64,000 nucleotides of DNA from Dama dama. Its lineage: Eukaryota > Chordata > Mammalia > Artiodactyla > Cervidae. Shown here piece after piece: positions 52,940 to 63,822 of this stretch. Positions within the stretch are counted from its first letter, which is position 1, and the number at the start of each line of letters is the position of its first letter. The notes beneath the pieces were generated by a model, which had not been told where the DNA came from, did no database searches, and was given only the letters and a program-made list of their open reading frames with translations. Made by a program: the position numbers and the translations under genes. The stretch spans positions 39,765,608 to 39,829,607 of the forward strand of contig NC_083694.1 in NCBI RefSeq assembly GCF_033118175.1. The letters run 5' to 3'.

Positions 52940-53200
52940 AGTTATTTATTTATTTGTTTTTGGCTGTGCTGGGTCTTCACTGTGGTGCAGGCTTTTTCTC
53001 TACTTGTGGTGTTCAGGCTTCTGGTCGTGGTGGCTTCTCCTGTTGGGTGGAGTGCAGGCTCCAGGGTGCATGGGCTTAGTTGCTCCATGGCATGTGGGAT
53101 ATTCCAGATCAGAGATGGAACTCATGCCAATGCAGGGGTGCCAATGTCTCCTGCACTGGCAGGTGAATTCTTAACCACTGAGCCACCAAGGAAGCCCTAA
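52940..53200 (-). mobile_element. CHR-type SINE
   Basis: Antisense: TTTGGCTGTGCTGGGTCTTC through CTTAACCACTGAGCCACCAAGG. Confidence 0.85.
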
Positions 53201-53449
53201 AATGCTTTTTGTTAAAAGCCAGTTAGTGCCAAAACATCAGTAACGAAGGCTGCAGCCCCATGTTCTCTTCAAGCCCCACCTACCCTTTCAAAGTAACCAT
53301 TCTTTTAGTTGGTTCTTACAGATTTCCTTCTTTTTAAATAATAAAGCTGTTATATGATATTTTGATTCACCTGTCTTAGAGATCATCTGTTGATTTCCTG
53401 TTATGATCAGCGAGGATTTTTAAAAATATATTTCTCTCTCTCTTTTTCC

Positions 53450-53645
53450 TTTTTATTTATTTATTTGCCTGCGTATTAGTTTGGTCTTATTTGGTCTTAG
53501 TTGAGGTGCATCACCACTCCAGTTGTAATGCTCAAGACCTAATTGCCCCATGGCCCCTGGGATCCTAGTTCTCCAACCAGAGATTGAGTGTCCCCCTGCA
53601 TTGGCATGGGGATTCTGAACTGCTGGACCACCAGGGAAGTCCTGA
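53450..53645 (-). mobile_element. CHR-type SINE
   Basis: Antisense, diverged: CTTAGTTGAGGTGCATCACC through CTGCTGGACCACCAGGGAAG. Confidence 0.7.
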
Positions 53646-53689
53646 TTGGTGAGGATTTTTAACTCACATGCTCCATTATCATTTCCTCC

Positions 53690-54920
53690 ATTTTTAAAAA
53701 ATAGTTATATCACAAATTTTGGTTAAATACACATATAATATTTTCTTGTGACTACATACATTTTATTCAATACTGATCCAAGAAGTAGCTTTTCTTGTGC
53801 AACTTTTTTTTTTTGTTATTAATTGCCTTGTTTTTTAATTTGTTTTGTTCTCTTTGAACATCTACATCTCCCTATACCTTCCAAAAGGTGTAGAAAGTTC
53901 TTAAGGTTTTCCTTATAGTCAAATCTGTCACATAATTATCACTTTCATTTTTAGATTTTTTGGAGTCTTCAAACCTTTCTCAGTTGCTTTCTGGGAGTTA
54001 TATCATCTGTCATCCTGGGACTTACTTACAATGGCTTTATTCCACTTTCAAACTTTACTGATAGTCTGGTTGTATACAGAATAACAGGTTGAAAATTCTT
54101 TTTTCTCAGCCCTTTGAAGATATTTTTTCCGCTGCGCTCTAGCTTCTCTTGTTGTTTTGAGAAGGCCGTTGTATTCTTGGTCATTCAAGTAATCTGCATT
54201 TTCTCTAACATCTTTCGTAATCTTCTTACCACTTGTATTCTGAAATTGAAGATGGTGACTTACTTTGTCTTCCTGGAGATCTTGTTTTTCATTCATTGTT
54301 CTGGGCATAAGGTGATCGCTTCTTTCTAGATAATCTTCTTCAGTTCTGGAAAAGTTTATTACACTATTACTCTGATAATTTCTTCCCCATGGTTTTCTTG
54401 GTTCTCTCTTTCTAAAATTCTTTAGTTAGCTACTGAACCTCCTGCAATAATACATCATCTAAAAAATCTTTTTTTCTTGTGTTTTTCAAATTTTTCTTTT
54501 TGTTCTACTTTCTGTAAAATTTTTCCACCAACTTTACCTTCTGTCCTTCTATTGAATTTTTTTTAGCAACTGTATTTTTATTTTTCAAAAGATCATTCCT
54601 ATTCCCTTATTTTCTCCTTGATTATAGCCAGAATTCTTGTTTCATGGAGGTAATATTTTTTTTATTTAACTCTCTGAAGCTATTAATGATAGTTTCTCTG
54701 ATGTTTTCTTGCACACAACATTATGTCTGTTTCATCAGAATAATTACTTTCTGTTTGTTTGTTTTGGTCCTGTCTCTCATGTTAGATGTTTCCTCCACTG
54801 AATCCTTGCTCAAAGCCCACAGCCCAGCTCCTTGGACCTTTTGGAGTGTACCACATGGGATTGTTGTTTTGACTCCTTTCTTAATTTCCCCTGGGGTAGA
54901 AATTGTGGGTCCAGAGTGGT
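53690..54920. other. AT-rich gene-free stretch, possibly old L1/HAL1
   Basis: The pattern CTCAGCCCTTTGAAGATATTTTTTCC and the following text resemble the antisense 3' region of old LINEs, but I cannot assign it firmly. No exon is supported; the minus-strand frame at about 54048-54308 is low-complexity and matches nothing I know. Confidence 0.3.
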
Positions 54921-54944
54921 AACATATTAACGTACCTAAGCACT

Positions 54945-55115
54945 TGTGTGCTAGGCTATGTTTTGAGTAATTTAATTTTTACCTCAACCTGATAAGGCAA
55001 GCACTACCGTTATCAGTGTTGCCCAGCTGAGGAAACTGAGGCACAGAAATCACACAGGATTTGGTCAAGGTCACACAGCCAGTATGTGGCAAAACTGAGG
55101 TTCTGGGCTCTAGAG
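54945..55115 (-). repeat. MIR
   Basis: GAGGAAACTGAGGCACAG and GGTCAAGGTCACACAGCCAG are strong MIR landmarks. The order indicates antisense orientation. Confidence 0.65.
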
Positions 55116-55139
55116 CCTGTTCTCTCAATCACCTCTTTG

Positions 55140-55352
55140 TTGCTGTTATTCGGTCACTAAGTGGTCTCAACTCTTTGAGACCCCATGGACTGTAGCCCTC
55201 CAGGCTCCTCTGTCCATGGAATTTCCCAGGCAAGAATACTGAAGTGGGTTGCCATTTCCTTCTCCAGGGGATCTTCCCCACCCAGGGATTGAACCCTCGT
55301 CTCCTGCACTGCAGGCAGATTCTTTACCATCTGGGCCACCAGGGAAGCCCTG
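55140..55352 (-). mobile_element. Bov-tA SINE
   Basis: Antisense: GTTATTCGGTCACTAAGTGG through CTGGGCCACCAGGGAAGCCC. Confidence 0.9.
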
Positions 55353-55439
55353 ATCACCTGTGCTCAATCACCTTATCTGTACCTCTGGGGCATATGTTTC
55401 TCTCTGTTCTTTACGGAAAACAGCCACAACAATATAACA

Positions 55440-55605
55440 TTCATTGACCAGACACTGTGCCAAGCCCTTTCCTGTATGGATTCATTCAGTCCTCACAGCA
55501 GCCCTAGGAAGAAGGTCCCATATTTAGTTCCATTTTCCAAAGAATCTTTGAGAAGTTAAACTTGCTCAAAGTCACCAGATAGTGGGGGCAGCCTCAGAAT
55601 TTCAA
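55440..55605 (-). repeat. MIR
   Basis: GACACTGTGCCAAGCCC, CAGTCCTCACAGCAGCCC and the later GTCACCAGATAGT follow the MIR order. Confidence 0.5.
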
Positions 55606-55814
55606 ATCTAGGCTCTCTGGCTCCAGAGCCCTGATTTTCTTTTTTTTCCTTTTTTCTTGTCTCAGAAGTGGAGTTGCATCTGTCACCCAACTCAGTTCAT
55701 GATTAAATGTCATCTTTCTCAGTCTGGGTGAAGTTTTTCTTATTTCATTATTTTTCTCATTTATTCCCAATCCATATTTCCTCCTAGGCATCTCCTCCAC
55801 CCTCACTCGGCATT

Positions 55815-56018
55815 TCTGTGAGTCACTCAGTCATGTTCGACTCTTTGCAACAGCCTGTAGGCTGCCAGGCTCCTCTGTCTATGGGATTCTCCAGGCAAGA
55901 ATACTGGAGTGGGTTGCCATTTCCTTCTCCTGGGAATGTTTCTGACCTAGGGATCAAACCCAGGTCTCCTGCATGACAGTCAGATTCTTTACCATCTGGG
56001 CTACCAGAGAAGCCCTCT
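55815..56018 (-). mobile_element. Bov-tA SINE
   Basis: Antisense: GTGAGTCACTCAGTCATG through CTGGGCTACCAGAGAAGCCC. Confidence 0.9.
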
Positions 56019-56146
56019 CAGGTGATTATCTGACCTTAAATCTGCATGTGCCCTTGTAAGACAGGCATAGTTGTTGATGGTAAGTGCACTCAGCTAAAAA
56101 CAGACATTTCTGCAGCACCTACCATGGGGCCAGGTGTTCCTCCAGA

Positions 56147-56466
56147 CTGATAGCCAACAAACTACAGCCTTTGGGCTAGATCCAGCCCATTGCCAGATTG
56201 TATACGACCCACGAACTGAAAGTGTTTTCACATATTCAAATGATTGAAAAAATCCAAAGAAGGATAAAATTTTGTGATACATGAAAATTATATGACCCTC
56301 AAATTTCAACGTCCGTCAGGAAGTTTTAGTGGTGCCTGGCCTCACACCTTCATTTCTGTGTTGTCTCTGACTGTTTTCAGGCTTCATCAATAGGTCACAT
56401 GGCACAAGGCCTAAAATATCTATTATCTGGTCCTTTATGGGTAAAAAAGTTGCCAACCTCTTTTCT
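56147..56466. mobile_element. probable hAT-type DNA transposon fossil, copy 1
   Basis: The ends TAGCCAACAAACTACAGCC and CTTTATGGGTAAAAAAGTTGCC, with the inner CCTAAAATATCTATTATCTGG, follow the well-known non-autonomous family with ends like GGTCGGCAAACT and GCCTAAAATATTTACTATC. The superfamily assignment is from memory. Confidence 0.5.
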
Positions 56467-56964
56467 AGATGTTGGGGGATACATGAATGATTGTCTGTTC
56501 TTTTGAAGAATTGTTGTTCTTGCTTAATTTTTTATTTTTATTTTTTTAGATAGGAAGAGACTAGGTGCTTATCAAACCATCTCATTGTGGTTTCTCTTTT
56601 GTCTCTGGACGTGGGGTATCTTTTTTTGGTAGGTTCCAGTGTCCTCCTGTTGATGGTTGTTCTGAATGTCTCTTTGTAATTTATGTAACAAGAATGATGG
56701 TTTAACTGGGGTGGGCACATATAATTCATCATTTGATCTGGGACTTTTGAGAGTGAGATATGGGCTATTATTTACTGGGACAACCTGGGGTAAACTAGTC
56801 TTTCTCGGGAAATCTCGGATGAATTATTACTCCTCTTTAACCCCTACCCTGTCCAAGATTACCAGCTTTGTTGGTTGTGTTTTTGGAATTCATCCATGTT
56901 GTTGACACACATCTAGAACAGGGCTCAGCAAATGATAGCTCATGGGCAAAATCTGGGCCCCAGC

Positions 56965-58210
56965 AGTTTTTTTTTTTTTACATTTTTAAAACTTTTTATT
57001 TTGTATCAGGGTATAGATGATTAACAATGTGATAGTTTCAGGTGGACAGCGAAGGGACTCAGCCACACATATACATGTATCCATTCCACCCAAACTCCCC
57101 TACCATCCAGGCTACCACACAACATTGAGCAGTTTCCTGTGTTAAACAGTAGGTCCTTGTTGGTTATCCATTTTAAACACAGCAATGTGTACATGTGCAT
57201 CCCCAGCTCCCTAACTGTCCCTTCACCCCATGCTTCCCACTGGCAACTGTAAGTTCCTTCTCTAAGTTTGTGGATCTCTTCCTCTTCTAAGTAAATCCAT
57301 TTGTATCATTTCTTTTTAGATTGACATATGAGGGTTTTCATACAATATTTCTCCTCCTTTGTCTGTCTTACTTGACTCAGCAAGACAATATCTAGGTCCA
57401 TCTATGTTTCTGTAAATGGCATTATTTCATTCTTCTTAATGGCTGAGGAGTATTCCATTGTGAGTATGTACCACATCTTCATCCATTCCTCTGTCGATGG
57501 ACATTTAGGTTGCTTTCATATCTTGGCCATTGTAAACAGTGCTGCAGTGAACATTTGGCTACATGTATCCTTTTGGATCACGTTTTTTCTCTGGATATAT
57601 GCCCAGGAGTGGAATTGCAGGGTCATGTGGTAGCTCTATTTTTAGTTTTTTAAGGTACCTTCATACTGTTCTCCATAGTGGGCTGTACCAATTTACATTC
57701 CCACCAACAGTGTAAGTGTTGGATCCACAGTGTAGGGCCCACACCTTCTCCAGCATTTATTGTTTGTGGATTTTTTGATGATAGCCATTCTAGCTGTAGT
57801 GAGGTGATATCTCATTGTAGTTTTCGATTTGTGTTTCTCTAATGATTAGTGATGTTGAACATCTTTTCATGTGCCTCATGGCCATATTTATGTCTTCTTT
57901 GGAGAATGTCTATTTAGGTTCTCTGCCCTTTTGTTGATTGGGTTGTTTGTTTTGATGCTATTAAGCATCATGAACTGTTTGTAAATTTTGGAGTCTAATC
58001 CCTTGTTGGTGACATTGTTTGCAAATATTTTTTCCCAACCTGTGGGTTGTCTTTTTGTTTTGTTTATTGTTTCCTTTGTTGTGCAAAAGCTTTTGAATTT
58101 AAGTAGATCCCATTTTTTTATTTTAGTTTTTATTTCTGTTATTCTGGGAGACGGATCAAAAGATATTGCTACAATTTATGTCAGAGAGTGTTTTGCGTAT
58201 GTTTTCCTCT
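56965..58210 (-). mobile_element. L1 LINE, 3' 1.2 kb
   Basis: It begins with a T13 run (the antisense poly(A) tail, about 56968) and continues as antisense L1 3'UTR and the ORF2 end. Phrases include GGCTGAGGAGTATTCCATTG, GGACATTTAGGTTGCTTTC, GTGGAATTGCAGGGTCATG and CCCTTTTGTTGATTGGGTTG. It is 5' truncated and carries stops. Confidence 0.88.
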
Positions 58211-58454
58211 AGGAGTTTTGCTGTGTCCAGTCTCACATTTCCCAACAGTTTTCTAGCAACAAGCAAGCTAAAATTTTTAAACAACTTGGTGGTGGTGGGG
58301 TAACTCAAAAGAAGATTAATATTTTGGGACACATAAATATTATATGAAATTCAAGTTTGAGAGTTCATGAATAGTTCTGTTGGAACAGCCTTGCATATCA
58401 TCGAAGGCTGTGACAGAGATCCTGTGGCCTGAAAAGCCTACAATATTTATTATC

Positions 58455-58790
58455 ATGGAGAAGGAAATGGCAACCCACTCCAGTATTCTTGCCTGGAAAA
58501 TCCCATGGACAGAGGAGCCTGGCAGGCTCCAGTCCATGGGATCACAAAGAGTCAGACAGGACTTAATCAAAAAAACTAGTGATAGGGAGACTTGTTCCCA
58601 CTCCCCCACCCCGGCCCCATCCTTGTCTAATCCCTGATTTAGACAATTTGATAAAGCTTTTCCAGTATTACTGATACATTACACAAATTCCTAGGCCTCA
58701 ATATGTAAACTTAAAACTAATTGATTTCTTATCAGTAAGGAATTTTCAGCCTTTTATCAACAATGGTTAAAATAATGGATCTTAAAAAGA
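58455..58790 (+). mobile_element. SINE insertion carrying about 220 bp of 3' flanking sequence
   Basis: The 19-mer GCCTACAATATTTATTATC occurs at 58436-58454 and 58795-58813, inside an identical 23-bp stretch. Between them lie a 5'-truncated Bov-tA (58455-58567) and then unrelated sequence that ends in an A-rich tail (AAAAAGAAAA) directly before the second copy. This is what retroposition of a read-through SINE transcript would give. Confidence 0.75.
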
Positions 58791-58854
58791 AAAAGCCTAC
58801 AATATTTATTATCTGACCTTTTACAGGAAGGTTTGCCAAGACCTGCTCTGGATG

Positions 58855-59025
58855 ATCACTTTTTATTTTGTCTTTATTGAATCTGTTACAATAGTGCTTC
58901 TGTTTTGTTTTGGCTTTTTGGTTGCAAAGCCTGTGGGATCTTAGCTCCCCCACCAGGGATCGAACCCACAGCCCGTGCATTGGAAGGCAAAGTCTTACCC
59001 AATGGGCCATCATGGAAGTCCCTGG
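58855..59025 (-). mobile_element. CHR-type SINE
   Basis: Antisense: TTTTATTTTGTCTTTATTGAATC (tail side) through CCCAATGGGCCATCATGGAAG (head side). Confidence 0.8.
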
Positions 59026-59324
59026 ATGATCGCTTCTAACTGCTGCAGCATCTTCTATCGTGTGGCTTTCCCACATTGACTCACTTGTTCCCTGGATTGT
59101 CCCCTGGTTTGTCCTCCTTTGTGAACCAGAGGAAGAACTCTTGAGATACATCTAAGTGAGACAGCTGGCTCACGGAGTAACAAGACACTTAATTTTCCTT
59201 CTGTGTTATCCAAGTTTCCAAGATTTTTGATTTTTCACTATTTGATGTTCCATCAAGTGGTGCTGAGATGTCGCCTTCTCCCCATACAATTTGCAAATGC
59301 ATTCATTTATTCAACAAATATTAA

Positions 59325-59472
59325 CTGAGTTAGTGTTAGTCTCTCAGTTGTGTCTGACTCTTTTCAACCCCTTGGATTATTGCCCATCAGGCTCCTCTGT
59401 CCATGGAATTCTCCAGGCAAGAATACTGGAGTGGGTTGCTATTCCCATTTCCAGGGGATCTTCTAGGCACTA
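59325..59472 (-). mobile_element. Bov-tA SINE, truncated
   Basis: Antisense: GTGTTAGTCTCTCAGTTGTG through CCAGGGGATCTTCTAGG. The tRNA-like head is missing. Confidence 0.82.
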
Positions 59473-59919
59473 GGATACAGCCAGTAACAAGAGATAAGGC
59501 CTTGTCTTCTGGGAGCTCAGGCTTGCCTGTGCTGTTTTCAGAGCCCTTACTTGGCATAGGTGCCCTTCCCAGCACTGGGTGTCATTAGCTGTTGAAATCC
59601 TCGCAGCAATTCTATGAAGTAGATAAAATCACCTCCATTTGCAGATAAGGAAACCAGCTCAGGAGTGTCCGGGTGGATGTGCCTTCCCCAGACTGGTTGT
59701 GGCACCTGAGCTCTGAACTCTTTGCCTTCCTGCCTCTCTGCACAGTTTTGCCAACATTCCTCCTCTCTCATTTCCACCTCCGTAATTTTTGCTATTCTGA
59801 TGAGTGTAAATCCTCTGTCGTAATGTTGTTTTAATTTGCACTTCTCTGGTATCTAGCGAATTTGAATATTTCTAGAATCTGGGCTCTTAGCTGTTAATTT
59901 GCTTCTTGAAATAAAACTA

Positions 59920-61096
59920 CAGTAAGTCCCCTGCTTATGAAGAAGTTCTGTTCTGAGAGCACATTTCTAAGTCCAATTTGTTCATAAGTCCAACAATGTT
60001 AGCCTAGGTGCCTTATTAACATAATTGGTAATATAGTACCATACTGTAATAGGTTTATAATACTTTTCAGACAAATAATACATGCATAAAAAACAAACAC
60101 AAAAAAATTAAAACATTTTTAATCTTACAGTACAGTATGCAGAGTACATCATGTGAAATGCTGGGCTGGATGAAGCACAAACTGGAATCAAGATTGCTAT
60201 GAGAAATAGCAATAACCTCAGATATGCAGATGACACCACCTTTATGGCAGAAAGTGAAGAGAAATTAAAGAGCCTCTTGATGAAGGTGAAAGAGGAAAGT
60301 GAAAAAGTTGGCTTAAAACTCAACATTCAGGAAACTAAGATTATAGCATCTGGTCCCATCGCTTCACGGCAAATAAGTGGGGAAACAATGGAAACAATGG
60401 CAGACTTTGTTTTCTTGGGCTCCAAAATCACTGCAGATGGTGACTGCAGCCATGAAATTAAAAGACACTTGCTCCTTTGAAGAAAAGCTATGACCAACCT
60501 AGACAGCATATTAAAAAACAGAGACGTTACTTTGCTGACCAAGGTCCCTCTAGTCAAAGCTATGGTTTTTCCAGTAGCATACATGGATGTGAGAGTTGGA
60601 CCATAAAGAAAGTTGAGGACCAAAGAATTGATGCTTTTGAACTGAGGTGTTGGAGAAGACTCTTGAGAGTCTCTTGGACTGTAAGGAGATCAAACCAGTC
60701 AATCCTAAAGGAAATAAAGCCTGAATAATCGTTGGAAGGACTGATGCTGAAGATGAAACTCCAATACTTTGGTCACCTGATTCGAAGTGCCAACTTATTA
60801 GGAAAGACCCTGATGCTGGGAAAGATTGAAGGCAGGAGATGAAGGGGACGACCGAGGATGAAATGGTTGGATGACATCACCAACTCAATGGACATGAGTT
60901 TGAGCAAGGTCTGGGAGATAGTGAAGGACAAGGAAGCCTGGCAGGCTGCAGTCCATGGGGTTGTAAAGAGTCGGACATGACTGAGCGACTGAACAACACC
61001 ACTCGTACAATAGCTGGCATACAGAGCCTGGCAGATAGGCACATTTGCATCTTTTAAAGTTTGCAACTTGAAGGTTTGCATGTAGGGGACTTACTG
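59920..61096. mobile_element. Tigger-like (TcMar) non-autonomous DNA transposon, interrupted
   Basis: A perfect 13-bp terminal inverted repeat, CAGTAAGTCCCCT (59920-59932) and its complement (61084-61096), is flanked on both sides by TA (59918-59919, 61097-61098), the target duplication of Tc1/mariner elements. The inner part (TAAGTCCAATTTGTTCATAAG, TTAGCCTAGGTGCC) is non-coding. A Bov-B (60127-60995) has inserted into it. No transposase frame remains. Confidence 0.82.
60127..60995 (+). mobile_element. 5'-truncated Bov-B inside the Tigger-like element
   Basis: It starts at the RT (GTATGCAGAGTACATCATG, coding AEYIM), with an intact catalytic stretch LRYADDTTFMAES in a 93-residue open frame (60199-60480). 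The frame then breaks, and the element ends with the Bov-B tail (GACTGAGCGACTGAACAAC). Confidence 0.9.
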
Positions 61097-61224
61097 TACT
61101 TTATCTCTTACACAAGGTGAACAAAAGTGTAACCAAGAAATTCACAGACATTTATATGCCTTCCTCCCTTGTTGCAACTGCAGGCTTGTGTCTTAGAATT
61201 CCCAGATCTTGGCATGATGCGCTT

Positions 61225-61415
61225 CATGCAGACCACCTGGAGTCAAAGTTCAAGTCACTCACTAGCTGTGTGACTTTTAAAAATTACTGACCACTCTGGG
61301 CTTCTCTTTCCTCTTCTGTAAAATGAGGGGCAGTGGTTGCCCCTGCTACCTATGATTGTTGGAGAATTAACATGCTTGGCACACAGAAGGTGCCAATCAA
61401 TAATAGCTACTATTA
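61225..61415 (+). repeat. MIR
   Basis: CTAGCTGTGTGACTTTTAAAA, TTCCTCTTCTGTAAAATGAGG and CTTGGCACACAGAAGGTGCC follow the MIR consensus in order. Confidence 0.7.
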
Positions 61416-61419
61416 TTTA

Positions 61420-61692
61420 TTTTTAAAATTAGTTTTTATTGGAGTATAGTTGATCTACAATGTTGTGTTAGTTTCTGCCGTATAGCAGTGGATCAGTTGT
61501 ACATATACTTGTAATCCACTCTTTTTTAGATTCTTTTTCCATATAGGTCATTACAGGGTATAGAGTAGAGATCCCTCTGCTATACAGTAGGTCCTTATTA
61601 CTTAACTATTTATATATGGTGGTATGTTAGTGTGTATATGTGAACTCTAATCTCCCAATTTATCCCTTCTCCCCTTTCCACCCTGTTATTAT
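61420..61692 (-). mobile_element. L1 3'UTR fragment
   Basis: Antisense ruminant-type L1 3' end: TTTATTGGAGTATAGTTGATC, CCATATAGGTCATTACAGGG and TATACAGTAGGTCCTTATTA. Confidence 0.78.
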
Positions 61693-62505
61693 TATCCCCA
61701 TCAGTGCTCACAAGAAAAATAATCATTATATGGTGATGTCAGAGAGTTTAGCATTTTCGAGAGGGTCTCCCATGACACCAGTGTGAATAATCTCAGTATT
61801 TAGTTTTCTCAGGGGGGGAGTTTTGCTAAACTAGAGCAATTACAGGGCCTGAAAGTTTATATTGGGAGTTAAAGTCGTGTGACTGTTTGTCAATATGACT
61901 TGGGGAGGGGCTTGGGAATCACTGCCCTCTTCCAGCTGTTGGGTGAGGATGAGGGTATCCTAGTCGTCTGCTAACAGACTTAAGGGTTTAATGGGGTGCA
62001 CACTCCCCCCGTCCCAGACTTGGGGGTTTAGGTGCCTTAGGAGACATCAGAGGCCCCCTTGTGTCTCAGCTGTCCTGCGGTCTTCACTCAGGAGTCGGAC
62101 AGAGGCAAGTGAAAATCTCGACACGGGAGTGCCCCCTGAGAAATGGGAGTGAAGAGAGGGCTGGACTTTCCTCCCACAGATGGTGACTTACGCCTTGAAT
62201 TTCAGTGCTAAGATGAAGGCATCTTCATTCCTTTCACAGTGGTCCTGGAGGGCCTCTCTGGAAAAACACCAAGAGTCCACTGAAACCAGAGCCATTTGCT
62301 GTACAAGGGAAGTCACACCTGACCTCAGTCAAGTCTGACCGAGCTGGACTTGACTCCCTCCTGGGTGACCTTGGGCAAATGTCAACTTCTCTAGCCCACT
62401 TCCTCATGTCTGTCTCACTGGGTTTCTTCCCCCTTTATGTATTACACATGAATCCCTTGGATGGTTGATGATTTTTACAATGATTTTTACAATGCATGTA
62501 ATAAA
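61693..62505. other. gene-free unique sequence
   Basis: No exon or young repeat is recognised. A short MIR-like phrase (GGTGACCTTGGGCAAATGTC) lies at about 62363. Confidence 0.35.
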
Positions 62506-62506
62506 G

Positions 62507-62675
62507 AACTTCCCTGGCAGTGCGATGGTTAGGACTTTACCTCCCAAAGCAGGGGGTGCGAATTCAATCCCTGATCTGGGAGCTAAGATCCCACATGCCT
62601 TGCGGCCAAACAACCAAAAAACATAAAACAGAAGCCATATTGTAATAAACTCAATAAGGTCTTTAAAAAAGATTA
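62507..62675 (+). mobile_element. CHR-type SINE
   Basis: Sense copy from GAACTTCCCTGGCAGTGCG, with GAATTCAATCCCTGATCTGGG, to the tail CTCAATAAGGTCTTTAAAAAAG. Confidence 0.85.
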
Positions 62676-62689
62676 AAATGCATATAATA

Positions 62690-63285
62690 AATACATGATA
62701 TAACAAAGAAATAATTATATCCAATCCAAGTTTCCATAGATGGATAAATGAGTAATAAAATGTGGTACATATATGCAATGGAATATTCAGCCTTAAAAAA
62801 GAAGGGAATTGTGACACATGCTACAACATGGATGAATCTTGAGGATGTTAAGCTAAGTGACATAAGCCAATCACAAAAGGACAAATATTGTATAATTCCA
62901 CCTATTTGAGGTCCAGCTAGTCAAATTCATAGAGATAGAAAGTAGAATGGTGATTGCTAGCAGCGGAGGGAGAGGAGATTGGGAGTTATTGTTTAATGGG
63001 TATAGAGTTTGAGTTTTGTAAGACAGGGTTCTGGAGATGGATAGTGGTGATGCTGGCACAATATTGTGAATGAAATCAATGGACATGAGTTTGAGCAAAC
63101 TCCAGAATAGTGAAAGAGAAGCCTGGTGTGCTGCAGTCCATGGAGTTGCAAAGAGTCAGACACAACTGAGCAAATGAACAACAATTAATGCTATTGAATT
63201 GTATACCGAAAAATGGTTAAGATGGTCAATTTTATATTACTACCTGGGTTTTACTACAAATAAAAATGATAAAAGAGGTGGTTTA
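62690..63285 (+). mobile_element. L1 3' fragment with a nested Bov-B/Bov-A piece
   Basis: TTTCCATAGATGGATAAATG, GCAATGGAATATTCAGCC and CAACATGGATGAATCTTGAGG are the end of L1 ORF2 and 3'UTR. It is interrupted at 63077-63183 and resumes with TGAATTGTATACCGAAAAATGG. Confidence 0.85.
63077..63183 (+). mobile_element. Bov-B/Bov-A 3'-end insertion in the L1
   Basis: TCAATGGACATGAGTTTGAGC through GTCAGACACAACTGAGCAAATG; the L1 continues on both sides. Confidence 0.82.
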
Positions 63286-63342
63286 CAAAACTTGATATCA
63301 AAACTTGTATTTGGGTTATCAAGATACTAAGCTAATGTATAG

Positions 63343-63545
63343 GGGCTTTCCCAGTGGCTCAGCAGTAAAGAATCTGCCTCCAATGCAGGAGACCGGAGTT
63401 CAATCCCTGGGTTGGGAAAATCCCCTGGAAGAGGGCATGGCAACCCACTCAAGTATTCTTGCCTGGAGAATCCCATGGACAGAAGAGCCTGATAGGCTAC
63501 AGTCCATAGGGTTGCAAAAAGTTGGACATGACTGAAGCACACACA
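63343..63545 (+). mobile_element. Bov-tA SINE
   Basis: Sense copy: GGGGCTTTCCCAGTGGCTCAG through GTTGGACATGACTGAAGC. Confidence 0.9.
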
Positions 63546-63611
63546 AACTAATAATGTATGATGTGTGATATAATAAGCACAGCTCAATTAGGATTCAAAT
63601 GTGTATGTGTG

Positions 63612-63822
63612 CACGCTCAGTTACTCAGTTGTGTCTGACTGTTTTCAATCCCATGGACTATAGCCCACCAGTCTCTTCTGTCCATGGTATTTTCCAGGCA
63701 AGAATATTGAAGTGAGTTGCCATTTCCTACTCCAGGGGATCTTCCCAACCCAGGGATCAAACTCTTGTCTCTTGTATCTCCTGTGTTGGCAGGCAGATTC
63801 TTTACCACTGTACCACCTGGAA
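63612..63822 (-). mobile_element. Bov-tA SINE
   Basis: Antisense copy: CACGCTCAGTTACTCAGTTG through CTTTACCACTGTACCACCTGG. It faces the SINE at 63343-63545, forming an inverted pair. Confidence 0.9.

Larger units (their letters stand above)
50910..52940 (+). mobile_element. long ancient L1 3' region, interrupted by SINEs
   Basis: Phrases typical of the old L1M 3'UTR occur in order: GAGTTGCAAGAATAGTAGAAAG (about 50950), ATTATCAAATTCAGGAATTTTC (about 51090), CACTGGATCCCTCCACAG (about 51894), TGATGTGTTCCCATTACTC (about 52573), GTTCCAGGCTCACCTTATAC (about 52625). Bov-tA copies at 51236 and 52224 interrupt it. Recognition is by memory of the family. Confidence 0.5.
56920..58850. mobile_element. 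probable hAT-type fossil, copy 2, split by an L1 and a SINE insertion
   Basis: The left piece (GGGCTCAGCAAATGATAGC, 56920-56963) and right pieces (about 58262-58454 and 58814-58850, ending TTACAGGAAGGTTTGCC) resemble copy 1. An antisense L1 (56965-58210) and the insertion at 58455-58790 separate them. Confidence 0.5.

Noticed and set aside
54048..54308. Lys/Glu-rich minus-strand frame as a small gene
   Set aside because: It lies in AT-rich, LINE-like sequence, has no recognisable family and no supporting splice or promoter signals.
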